From Desulfurobacterium atlanticum (lineage in GTDB: Bacteria; Aquificota; Aquificia; Desulfurobacteriales; Desulfurobacteriaceae), in contig NZ_FZOB01000001.1 in NCBI RefSeq assembly GCF_900188395.1, positions 244,981 to 308,980 on the forward strand: a stretch of DNA of 64,000 nucleotides, written 5' to 3'. This document shows, piece by piece, positions 53,240-62,336 of this stretch. The first letter of the stretch is position 1, and every line of letters begins with the position of its first letter. The notes under the pieces were generated by a model. That model was given only the letters and a program-made list of their open reading frames with translations. It had not been told where the DNA came from and made no database searches. The position numbers and the translations under genes are program-made.

Positions 53240-53322
53240 TTGCTCCATTTTTTCAGCTTATACAAAATATGTTTAACGTTTGATGGAAATTTTTTATAAA
53301 ATTATAAGGGAAGGGGGAAGGT

Positions 53323-54255
53323 ATGAGAAACATTTTTGTTACAACTCATGGTGCATCTTTAACTAAAAGAAAATATGAGCTTATTGTTACTCTGAATTCC
53401 AAAAAACACACTATACCTTTTGGAAGTTTTTCAAACTTGTTTATAGTGGCAAATGTTAAAATTTCCACTCCTCTTATAAAAGCGTTAACTGAAAATAAAA
53501 AAAGTGTTTTCATACTTAAATCAAATGGCACTTTAACTTCAATGATACTTCCTCCTTTTTTGAATTCATCGGCAAGAAGAAGAGTTGCTCAATATAAAAA
53601 GTTTGAAGATGAAAGTATTAAAATATTTATGATTAAAGAACTTCTAAGAAGAAAGTCTCTTCTTACTCAATGGACGCTTGAGAAATTTTACGATTTTTCA
53701 GAAAAACACTATCTTGAAAAAAACATAATAAAAAGTTTTTACAGGTGCACTAAAGATTGGATAGAAAAATCTTCAAGCATTGCAGCACTCAGGGGGATAG
53801 ACGGCTACATTATGAACACCCTTTACGATCATTTCGCTCAATCAATTTCAAAATTCTGGGAATTTGAAAAAAGAAGCTACAATCCACCTAAAAATGAAGT
53901 GAATAGTGTGCTTAGTCTTGTCTACACATACACATATTCCATACTTACTTCTATAATAATTTCTTATAATCTTGATCCTTACTGTGGATTTTTCCACGAA
54001 AAACATGGAAAACATGCAGTTCTCGCTTCTGATTTATTAGAACTACTAAGGCCTGGATTAATTTTTTTTGTAGCTGACATTCTAAACAGTAGATACATTG
54101 AAGCTACTGATTTTAAAAAGACACGAAAATCTATACTGATAAAGCAACCTGCATTAAAAGTAATTTCTAAGTTATACTCAGAAAAAGTATTAAATGGTTC
54201 CTTTTTCTATCCAGTTTCAGCATTTATTCATGAAATAATGTTAAGAGGATTGTAA
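53323..54255 (+). CDS. cas1: Cas1 integrase with Asp in place of catalytic Glu
   Basis: 310 residues: N-terminal beta-domain (FVTTHGASLTKRKYELIV, TIPFGSFSNLFIV) and helical C-terminal domain. The three metal ligands align as Asp160 in LRGIDGYIMNTLY (nearly always Glu in Cas1), His225 in CGFFHEKHGKH and Asp237 in LASDLLELLRP. The Glu-to-Asp change is conservative and may keep activity. Preceded by a GGGGGAAGG ribosome-binding site. Starts the adaptation module cas1-cas2-cas2. Confidence 0.92.
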   Translation: MRNIFVTTHGASLTKRKYELIVTLNSKKHTIPFGSFSNLFIVANVKISTPLIKALTENKKSVFILKSNGTLTSMILPPFLNSSARRRVAQYKKFEDESIKIFMIKELLRRKSLLTQWTLEKFYDFSEKHYLEKNIIKSFYRCTKDWIEKSSSIAALRGIDGYIMNTLYDHFAQSISKFWEFEKRSYNPPKNEVNSVLSLVYTYTYSILTSIIISYNLDPYCGFFHEKHGKHAVLASDLLELLRPGLIFFVADILNSRYIEATDFKKTRKSILIKQPALKVISKLYSEKVLNGSFFYPVSAFIHEIMLRGL

Positions 54256-54272
54256 AAAGGAGGAAAGTTGCT

Positions 54273-54533
54273 GTGAAATATCTTGTTGTTTACGACATTT
54301 CAGATGATAAAATACGTAATAAAGTTTCAACAAGGCTTAAAAAATTCGGTATGCGTGTTCAATATAGTGCTTTTGAAATAGAGATAAAGAAAACTGACTA
54401 TATCAAGCTCTACAAAGAAATAGCTTCGATTATAGATAAAACAGACTCTGTGTTCTTTTTTCCATTATCATCCTATTCAGAAAGCTTAATATTAAAACTT
54501 GGACAGGTGAAAAGAGAGGAAGATGTAATATGA
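54273..54533 (+). CDS. cas2: Cas2, first copy
   Basis: 86 residues, GTG start after AAGGAGG. Begins KYLVVYDISDDKIRNKV with the conserved Asp of the Cas2 ferredoxin fold, then FGMRVQYSAFEIEI and VFFFPLS. Typical length. Overlaps the second copy by four bases. Confidence 0.92.
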   Translation: MKYLVVYDISDDKIRNKVSTRLKKFGMRVQYSAFEIEIKKTDYIKLYKEIASIIDKTDSVFFFPLSSYSESLILKLGQVKREEDVI

Positions 54534-54850
54534 AATATAAATTTTCCAATAGGATAACAACTTACATAATAATTTATGACATTTTATCAGATGATGTTAG
54601 AGGGTGGGTTTCTCTGGCAAACCGTAGAAGGGCAAAAATTTCCAGAATTCTTTTAGAATACGGTATGAGAACTCAAAAAAGTGTATTTGAACTTGAAATA
54701 ACTTCCAAAAAAGAGTTTTCCAGAATGATTAAAAGATTAGAGAAAACTATGAATAAACATGATAAAGTATACATCTATCCAATAGATTCTAAAAATAAAA
54801 AGAAGATAAAAAGATTGGGATATGAAATTGAAACAGATTTTTTCTTTTAA
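54530..54850 (+). CDS. cas2: Cas2-like protein, second tandem copy
   Basis: 106 residues. TTYIIIYDILSDD with the Cas2 Asp, RRAKISRILLEYGMRTQKSVFELEI and KVYIYPID, the same fold elements as the first copy but strongly diverged and with a longer N-terminus. Cas2 works as a homodimer between two Cas1 dimers; two unlike copies in one operon could form a heterodimer. Confidence 0.85.
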   Translation: MKYKFSNRITTYIIIYDILSDDVRGWVSLANRRRAKISRILLEYGMRTQKSVFELEITSKKEFSRMIKRLEKTMNKHDKVYIYPIDSKNKKKIKRLGYEIETDFFF

Positions 54851-54933
54851 GTTTAAATTTCTACCTGCACAAAATTTCTGGAAACCAGAATATGAGAGTG
54901 TTTGAAAATTCTCATTTGTTTCTAAAAGGTATT

Positions 54934-55006
54934 GAGATTCTTCGGCTGCAAAGCAGCCTCAGAATGACGAAGAAAGTCATCCTGAGGGCAAAGCCCGAAG
55001 GATCTC
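54934..55006. repeat. 73-base imperfect palindromic element in the leader
   Basis: Outer arms GAGATTCTTCGG (from 54934) and CCGAAGGATCTC (to 55006), with internal GGCTGC-AAA-GCAGCC and GGGC-AAA-GCCC hairpins and AATGAC/GTCAT near the centre. It is GC-richer than its surroundings and looks like the dispersed RNA-hairpin elements (ATTCTTCG...CGAAGGAT type) found in many copies in some thermophile genomes. No second copy lies in this window. Confidence 0.65.
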
Positions 55007-55048
55007 TTAAAGTTCATAGCCATTTTTCAAACGGCCTCACCAGAATAT

Positions 55049-55075
55049 TTGAATCTTTCTTTTTTGTGGTATAAT
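55049..55075 (+). promoter_or_regulatory. candidate pre-crRNA promoter
   Basis: TTGAAT (55049-55054) and TATAAT (55070-55075), 15 bases apart, about 110 bases before the first repeat and pointing into the array. Confidence 0.45.
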
Positions 55076-55153
55076 TAAAAATATAGATTAGATCTTTTAA
55101 AACTGAATAGGTTGTTTATTCTAATTATCAAATGAACAGGATAGTCTAAAACA

Positions 55154-55168
55154 CACTGTATTACAGTG
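55154..55168. promoter_or_regulatory. perfect 15-base leader palindrome
   Basis: CACTGTA-T-TACAGTG, 7-base arms around one base, ends 15 bases before the first repeat. Possible leader-anchoring site for the Cas1-Cas2 complex or a regulator. Confidence 0.4.
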
Positions 55169-55183
55169 AGCTTAATAAGTGGT

Positions 55184-58100
55184 GTTGAAATGCCCTTAGA
55201 ACCGAAAGGGATTACGACTTATTTCCAATTTAATTTTGTTCATCTCACACCTCCTTAAGTTGAAATGCCCTTAGAACCGAAAGGGATTACGACTTGTAAA
55301 TATACAGCATTTTCATAACAACCTCCTCTTGTTGAAATGCCCTTAGAACCGAAAGGGATTACGACTATAATATCACTTATATTTGACGCCTCAATCGAAT
55401 TATGTTGAAATGCCCTTAGAACCGAAAGGGATTACGACTATAATATCACTTATATTTGACGCCTCAATCGAATTATGTTGAAATGCCCTTAGAACCGAAA
55501 GGGATTACGACTATAATATCACTTATATTTGACGCCTCAATCGAATTATGTTGAAATGCCCTTAGAACCGAAAGGGATTACGACAATATCTAGAAGTTTG
55601 TTATAACTAATATATGTTTTTAGTTGAAATGCCCTTAGAACCGAAAGGGATTACGACATTTAATATTATTTTAGTATCTTTCACTATATCCTTATATCCA
55701 TGTTGAAATGCCCTTAGAACCGAAAGGGATTACGACTGTAATCAATACTTTCTAATTCATATGAACTAACTGTTGAAATGCCCTTAGAACCGAAAGGGAT
55801 TACGACCCGCCAAATGGCGGCTGACTCTTCTTTCCAATTTTATTGTTGAAATGCCCTTAGAACCGAAAGGGATTACGACGATAATATTTCTAATGAAGTA
55901 TCACCAACACGTTTCAATTCGTTGAAATGCCCTTAGAACCGAAAGGGATTACGACACGCATCCCTGGCCACCCCCTTTCACCGGTGGTGCAAACGACCGT
56001 TGAAATGCCCTTAGAACCGAAAGGGATTACGACCCGGGTTTATTTCCCGGCCTCTCTATCTTTGGAGATCCCCTCATGTTGAAATGCCCTTAGAACCGAA
56101 AGGGATTACGACTACAACATTTTCATGACTTACCACCTCCTATTTTATTTGTTGAAATGCCCTTAGAACCGAAAGGGATTACGACTTTAGCTAACATATT
56201 TATACTTGCATATAATGTTTTTGATAAATGTTGAAATGCCCTTAGAACCGAAAGGGATTACGACATTAAGTATCTTTGTTTATAGATCTTAAAGTATACT
56301 TCGTTGAAATGCCCTTAGAACCGAAAGGGATTACGACTAAATAATACCGAACTATCATTACCAACACTCTTTTTAACTGTTGAAATGCCCTTAGAACCGA
56401 AAGGGATTACGACCCTCAGAAGAGGGAGGGGGTTGATGCCCAGGGCATAGCCCTGGTTGAAATGCCCTTAGAACCGAAAGGGATTACGACTCGTATCCAC
56501 CAGCAACGTACAATTTATTATCAAAGGACGTGTTGAAATGCCCTTAGAACCGAAAGGGATTACGACATACTCCGTTTCAGATAACTTTTGAGGGAACTGG
56601 ACTAATACAAAGTTGAAATGCCCTTAGAACCGAAAGGGATTACGACCGATAAGGAGCATGAAGAGTTCAAACATATTACCTCCTGTTGAAATGCCCTTAG
56701 AACCGAAAGGGATTACGACAGGTAACTTCTCCGGTAACTGAATCATAATATACCTAGTTGAAATGCCCTTAGAACCGAAAGGGATTACGACTCTCATGTT
56801 TACCTCCTAAAAATAATAATTTATTTCAGTATAGTTGAAATGCCCTTAGAACCGAAAGGGATTACGACATTATATTCTAATATTGTTTGCATGAGCTTAA
56901 AGTGGTTGAAATGCCCTTAGAACCGAAAGGGATTACGACCAGGGTTCGGGATTCTTGATATGAAATAGATCCTCCTTGCGGAGTTGAAATGCCCTTAGAA
57001 CCGAAAGGGATTACGACACCGCCAAATGGCGGTCAACCTTTCTTTCTAGTTTTACTAATGGTTGAAATGCCCTTAGAACCGAAAGGGATTACGACCAAAA
57101 ATATTTTTTTATTGTATAGAGGAGGACGGGGATTAGTTGAAATGCCCTTAGAACCGAAAGGGATTACGACACACAACAAAAATAACTACTTCTATAAACA
57201 TAATATATGTTGAAATGCCCTTAGAACCGAAAGGGATTACGACATATTTTGAGACTGAATAAATATTCAGAATATAATAACTATGAGTTGAAATGCCCTT
57301 AGAACCGAAAGGGATTACGACATATTATCATTTACATATAGATCTATAAGTCTATTATAAGTTGAAATGCCCTTAGAACCGAAAGGGATTACGACTTATT
57401 GGTGGGTATGTCTATTATCATGCCATCTTCTATTTTATGTTGAAATGCCCTTAGAACCGAAAGGGATTACGACATCCGATATCTTCAATTTCTTCAACAG
57501 TATACTGTTGAAATGCCCTTAGAACCGAAAGGGATTACGACTATCCCTCTATTCTTTTATAAAGATACAACATTTTCATGACTTTACGTTGAAATGCCCT
57601 TAGAACCGAAAGGGATTACGACATATTATCATTTACATATAGATCTATAAGTCTATTATAAGTTGAAATGCCCTTAGAACCGAAAGGGATTACGACAAGA
57701 TGAATAGATATAATTTCATCAACGGAATTACCGAGTTGAAATGCCCTTAGAACCGAAAGGGATTACGACAATACTACGACGACCAGAGAGGAGAAAACTC
57801 TTCCTCGTTGAAATGCCCTTAGAACCGAAAGGGATTACGACCCCAGGGCATAACCCTGGGCCACTAGACTTGCTATATCAGTGTTGAAATGCCCTTAGAA
57901 CCGAAAGGGATTACGACAAAGTTGCTATATCAGTAAGGACCTCTTGAATGAGGTCCTTAGTTGAAATGCCCTTAGAACCGAAAGGGATTACGACTTGGAT
58001 GTATCTCATCTACATCTATAATAAATGGGATATTTTTTAAGTTGAAATGCCCTTAGAACCGAAAGGGATTACGACAATCCAAAATCAGTTAATTTATTTA

Positions 58101-58529
58101 GAAGAGATATATTAAGTTGAAATGCCCTTAGAACCGAAAGGGATTACGACATTTAGCATACTTTGGAAATATATCCATAGATAATCTAAATTTAAATGTT
58201 GAAATGCCCTTAGAACCGAAAGGGATTACGACAGTATGTATTCTCCCATTTTCTTATAAATATACAACATTTTGTTGAAATGCCCTTAGAACCGAAAGGG
58301 ATTACGACTATCCTTATATCCATATAACATATCCTTTAAAAAGTTGAAATGCCCTTAGAACCGAAAGGGATTACGACGCTTCAGGTGCGTGTATTCGTGA
58401 AGCAGCACTTTTATGGAGTGTTGAAATGCCCTTAGAGCCGAAAGGGATTACGACCAGGGTGGCGGGTTACCACGATATCTGCCTTTGACACCGTGTTGAA
58501 ACGCCCTTAGAACTGAAAGGGATTACGGC
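55184..58529 (+). CRISPR. type III-A CRISPR array, 45 repeats of 35 bases, 44 spacers of 33-47 bases
   Basis: The repeat begins GTTGAAATGCCC and ends AAAGGGATTACGAC. Inside it CCCTT and AAGGG form a 5-bp hairpin, and the eight bases after the stem, ATTACGAC, would be the crRNA 5' tag after Cas6 cleavage (compare ATTGCGAC tags of Thermus type III). All repeats are identical except the last two: 58420-58454 has one change, and 58495-58529 has three. Those mark the distal end, so transcription runs left to right from the cas2 side. Spacers 3, 4 and 5 are identical, and spacers 29 and 33 are identical. Confidence 0.97.
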
Positions 58530-58607
58530 CAATTTTAAATTTTTATGTTAGGATATTTGTAAGTTGGAGTGGGAAGTTTTTTGATAAAAATTCTTGTTTT
58601 TTTAATA

Positions 58608-59411
58608 TTATTCTATCTCTATATTCTCTATGCCAGGTTCAGGATCGGGATATTTCATATTAAGGGATTCAAGTTTTTTAACGATTATTTTTGCCACTAT
58701 GTAGTTTCTAAACCATTTTTTGTTTGCAGGGATAATATACCAGGGAGCATAAAATGTGCTTGTTTCAGCGATTACTTCATTGTAAGCATTAATGTAGTCG
58801 TTCCAGTATTTTCTCTCTTCTATATCTTCTTTATGCAATTTCCAGCGCTTTTTTGGATTGTCCCGTCTTTCAATCAAACGCTTTTTCTGTTCATCTTTAC
58901 TTATATGAAGATAGAATTTAAGAATAATTGTTCCTTCATCAAAAAGCAGTTTTTCAAAATTTCTGATATGTTCATAACGTTTTATCCAGATTTTTTCAGG
59001 GATAAGTTTATGAACTCTTGTTATAAGAACATCTTCATAATGGCTTCTGTTGAATATTACAATTTCTCCGTTTCCCGGAACTTCTTTATGCACTCTCCAG
59101 AGAAAGTCGTGGGCAAGCTCTGTTGCTGTTGGTGATTTGAAGTTTGCAACTCTTATTCCCTGAAGATGAACTTCTTTGAAAACATGTTTTATTGTTCCAT
59201 CTTTTCCTGCTGTGTCCATTCCCTGAAGAACTATTAAAATTCTTCTCTTTCCCTCGGCGTAGAGAATATCCTGTAAGTCACAAAGTTTCTCTTTTAGCTT
59301 TGAGAACTCCTTTTCCACATCTTTTTTGTTTTTAAAATTCTCGGAAAAATTCGGGTCAATGTTGTTAAGGTCAAATGGAATTTCGGGGGTTACCATATAA
59401 CGTTCAAACAT
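58608..59411 (-). CDS. ppk2: polyphosphate kinase 2 family protein
   Basis: 267 residues. P-loop LQGMDTAGKDGTIKHVF, then GIRVANFKSPTATELAHDFLWRVH, the lid motif NRSHYEDVLITRVH and R-x-x-R-W-K (NPKKRWKLH). These identify PPK2, which transfers phosphate between polyphosphate and nucleoside mono- or diphosphates; class not resolved by eye. Its stop lies 79 bases from the CRISPR array, so the array ends against an unrelated housekeeping operon. Starts immediately after the tsaD stop. Confidence 0.9.
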   Translation of the reverse strand: MFERYMVTPEIPFDLNNIDPNFSENFKNKKDVEKEFSKLKEKLCDLQDILYAEGKRRILIVLQGMDTAGKDGTIKHVFKEVHLQGIRVANFKSPTATELAHDFLWRVHKEVPGNGEIVIFNRSHYEDVLITRVHKLIPEKIWIKRYEHIRNFEKLLFDEGTIILKFYLHISKDEQKKRLIERRDNPKKRWKLHKEDIEERKYWNDYINAYNEVIAETSTFYAPWYIIPANKKWFRNYIVAKIIVKKLESLNMKYPDPEPGIENIEIE

Positions 59412-60410
59412 CTATCTGACTCCGGTAAGAGGGATTGAAGGGTAGGCGTTTAAGGTAAATGGGTCCCCTATTTCTTCATCAAGTTTAAAAAGGTTGTATC
59501 CTGTAAAGGCTACCATCGCTCCGTTATCGGATGTATATTCCATATCAGGCAGATATACTGTTACTTTTTCTTTTTCTTCAAGTTCTGAAAGTTTTTCTCT
59601 TAAATAGCTGTTTGCAGATACACCTCCTGATACAGAGATACGTTTTATACCTGTTTCCTTTATAGCTTTTCTTAACTTTCCAACCACATAGTCTATTGCT
59701 GTTCTCTGAAAAGATGCTGCTATCTGCTCTTTAGGATGTCCTTTTTCAATAAGTCTTCTGACGGCTGTTTTAAGCCCGCTAAAACTCATAGAAACACCCT
59801 GAACCTGAGGTTTTGGAAGTTCAAGGTATTCTCCGCTATACTCTTTAAAAATTTTATCTATTACCGGTCCTCCTGGATATCCAAGTCCGAGCATTTTCGC
59901 AACTTTATCAAACGCTTCACCTATTGCATCATCAACAGTTTTTCCAATTACTGTATGGTTTTTGAAGTTTCTTGTGATGGTAAGAATTGTATGTCCTCCA
60001 CTTACAACAAGAGCAATGAAGGGAAAATCTATTTTTTGTTTTTTTATGAAAGGTGAAAAGATGTGTGCTTCTATATGATGAACAGCTTTAAAAGGTATAT
60101 ATCTTGCAAAAGCAATTCCTTTTGCAAAGGTAAAGCCTACTAAAAGTGCAGGAAGTAATCCTGGTGTGTTTGTTACACATACAAGCTCAATATCTGAAAC
60201 TTCAACATGTGCTTTTTCAAGGGCTGCAAGAAATACAGGTTCTATGTTTTTTAAATGTTCTCTTGCTGCTATTTCAGGAACCACACCACCGTATGGTTTA
60301 TGTGCTTCATACTGGGATGAGATTATGTTGGATAGAACCTGCCCTTTATCTGTATCGTAAACAGCTACTGACGTATCATCACATGAAGTATCAATTCCTA
60401 TCACTTTCAT
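59412..60410 (-). CDS. tsaD: tRNA N6-adenosine threonylcarbamoyltransferase TsaD
   Basis: 332 residues, ASKHA fold. VIGIDTSCDDTSVAVYD at the start, the metal-binding HxExH motif in AVHHIEAHIFSP, VVSGGHT, GYPGGPVID, SVSGGVSANSYLR and a late DNGAMVAFTG. Makes the universal t6A modification with TsaB, TsaC and TsaE. Overlaps the preceding gene by four bases. Confidence 0.95.
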   Translation of the reverse strand: MKVIGIDTSCDDTSVAVYDTDKGQVLSNIISSQYEAHKPYGGVVPEIAAREHLKNIEPVFLAALEKAHVEVSDIELVCVTNTPGLLPALLVGFTFAKGIAFARYIPFKAVHHIEAHIFSPFIKKQKIDFPFIALVVSGGHTILTITRNFKNHTVIGKTVDDAIGEAFDKVAKMLGLGYPGGPVIDKIFKEYSGEYLELPKPQVQGVSMSFSGLKTAVRRLIEKGHPKEQIAASFQRTAIDYVVGKLRKAIKETGIKRISVSGGVSANSYLREKLSELEEKEKVTVYLPDMEYTSDNGAMVAFTGYNLFKLDEEIGDPFTLNAYPSIPLTGVR

Positions 60411-62280
60411 CTTTCTACCTTTTTAAGTATAACTATCTGGTTTTGTAGTGTTTTTACTGTAAGGTTAAACAGTTCTCTAAGTTTACCGTATTCTTTCACA
60501 GGAATTTCTGCCTTTTCAAGTTTCATTTTAAAAGACATTTCAATTTTACCATTTGGTAGCTGTTTCCACCAAAGATTTATACTGCCTACACTGTTTTTGT
60601 AAGAGAAATTTTCAGGGAGAAAATAGAGATTATAATCTTCAGGAAGTTTTATTGTAATTTTTGAATCTTTCATCATTTTATAACCGATTACATAAGGATG
60701 TGTTCTTTCTTTTGATGCCACAAGGGATATCAATCTTGAGTATGTTGGTGCAGGAGCGTGGAATAGCATAAGATGTTTTGTTCTTGTCGCAAATAATGGG
60801 CTGCTTCCGTCGGCAGAAATGTAAACATTTTTTTGTTAAGATTTTTGTAGTTTGATATTTTGAACTTTTCTACTTCAAATCCGGGAATTACAGAGGAGAC
60901 AGTTCTTTCAATAAACTGCTTTTCGTCATAGGGAGTTGTAAAAGAGGATAGTATTGCCCTTTCTCTATGGGCATAAACGCCTGTATAGTTAAAAAGTAGA
61001 TTGCCTTTCAGATTCCCAGAATTATCCACTGTAAAGTTACCGATGAACTCTTCTCTGTTACTTTCTGCAGGGTAAATTGGAGTTTCTTCTATAAAACCTT
61101 TTTGATTTTCCACATCAACAATAAGAACATGTCTTCCCTGGTCAGATGCTGGTAATTCTCCAAAAGGAACAGTATCTGAAGTTGTGTCAAGATACAGCCA
61201 TTTTCCATTGAGCTTTATGGCTGCTATTTCGTGGTTAAATGCTGTTGGAGTTGGCATATCCACATCCATATCAGGTACTCCCTGAGTGGGGATAAGGACA
61301 GGATATCCTTTTATTCCTATCACTTTAAGCATGGCTATAAGTAGTGTTGCATGGTCTTTACAATCTCCGTAACGGTTTTTAAGAACAGAAGATGCTGTGT
61401 GGGGTTTGTATCCGTTTATGCCGAACTCAAGCCCTACGTATCTTATGTTTTGAGCTACAAAGTTATAAATGGCTTTTATCTGTTCTAATTTACCCTTTTT
61501 ACCTTTAATCACTTTAAGAGTGGTTTCTTTTACATAATTATCAGGTTCAACTGCTTCTCTTGCAAGCTCTGAATACCATCTGGCAACCTGATTCCAGGAA
61601 GATAAAGAAGTTACAGCAATCTTTTTTGCCAGTTCACCTACAGGAGGCATTGAAGGTTCTTCTTTAATGGGTGGAATGTTATGTAGCTCGTAGAAATACT
61701 CTATTCTTCCTGCTTTTCTTTTTATCACAGGTTTTTTATAAAAGTTATACTCTTTTATTTTTATTTTTTTGTCAGCAGGTACAGAAAGCTTGAATGTTGC
61801 ATGTTCTACAGGATAAACTGATTGGAAGAAGTTTGTTGTCCAGAACTGGTTTTTCATATACGGTTTTACAGTTTCTACTTTGAAAGCGTATTTTAAAATT
61901 ACTCCTGGTTTTACTGCAGGCATGGAAATTGTTTGATATCTCAGATCTGAATAGATAGGTGCCATTGCCTGAAAGGGTGGATATACTATGTTGAAAGCAT
62001 TTTTTTGAGGTTTAACCGTTCTTCCATCTGGCAGGACGGTGTATGCGTAAAGTATTTCAACTTTCTGGTGTTCGTGAGAAAACGGAATTACAATTTCTCC
62101 AAATTCCTTAACCCCTTCTCTGCTGAGAATTTTTATCTCTTTTTCTTCTATCCACTCTTTCCTTCCATCTGAATAACATTTAACTTTTACATTATCTTTT
62201 AATATTTTTGCTCCGTATGTGGATGCGTAAGTGTTTATTGCTACACAAAAGGCAAGAATTGCCAGTATCAAACTTTTCAT
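60407..62280 (-). CDS. DUF3857/transglutaminase protein split at an A7 tract
   Basis: Signal peptide (KSLILAILAFCVAINTYAST), DUF3857 domain (about 25-230), then a transglutaminase-like domain with Cys in NRYGDCKDHATLL, His in AFNHEIAAIK and Asp in WLYLDTTSD. The main frame runs to a stop at 60730, but the last ~35 residues look out of frame. Re-reading one base at A7 (minus strand; T7 at 60828-60834) joins NKK to NVYISADGSSPLFATR and continues through the C-terminal domain to 60407, where it overlaps tsaD. Full product is about 623 residues, periplasmic. Function of the family is unknown; peptide or protein processing is plausible. Confidence 0.75.
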
Positions 62281-62336
62281 CTGCTTCTCCCTGTTTGATA
62301 AGATTTTAAAATCAACTATACCAAATCGGGGTAATT

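Larger units (their letters stand above)
54851..55183 (+). other. CRISPR leader region
   Basis: 333 bases without a gene between the second cas2 and the first repeat. It holds an imperfect palindromic element (54934-55006), a promoter-like TATAAT, and a perfect palindrome just before the array. AT-rich elsewhere. The leader lies at this end because the degenerate repeats are at the far end and the adaptation genes read into it. Confidence 0.75.

Noticed and set aside
54892-55074. A 60-codon open frame in the leader
   Set aside because: It runs through the palindromic element and has no RBS.
56414-56455. Spacer 17 as a sense-strand gene start
   Set aside because: It has GGAGG and ATG in forward orientation, but only one such case was found; kept as a counter-example to the antisense bias rather than a separate feature.
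56989-57213. An open frame with a repeated MPLEPKGITT peptide
   Set aside because: It is the CRISPR repeat translated; the spacers disrupt it elsewhere.
58569-59135. A plus-strand open frame of 188 codons antisense to ppk2
   Set aside because: ppk2 on the minus strand has complete family motifs; the plus-strand product is hydrophobic low-complexity sequence with no RBS.
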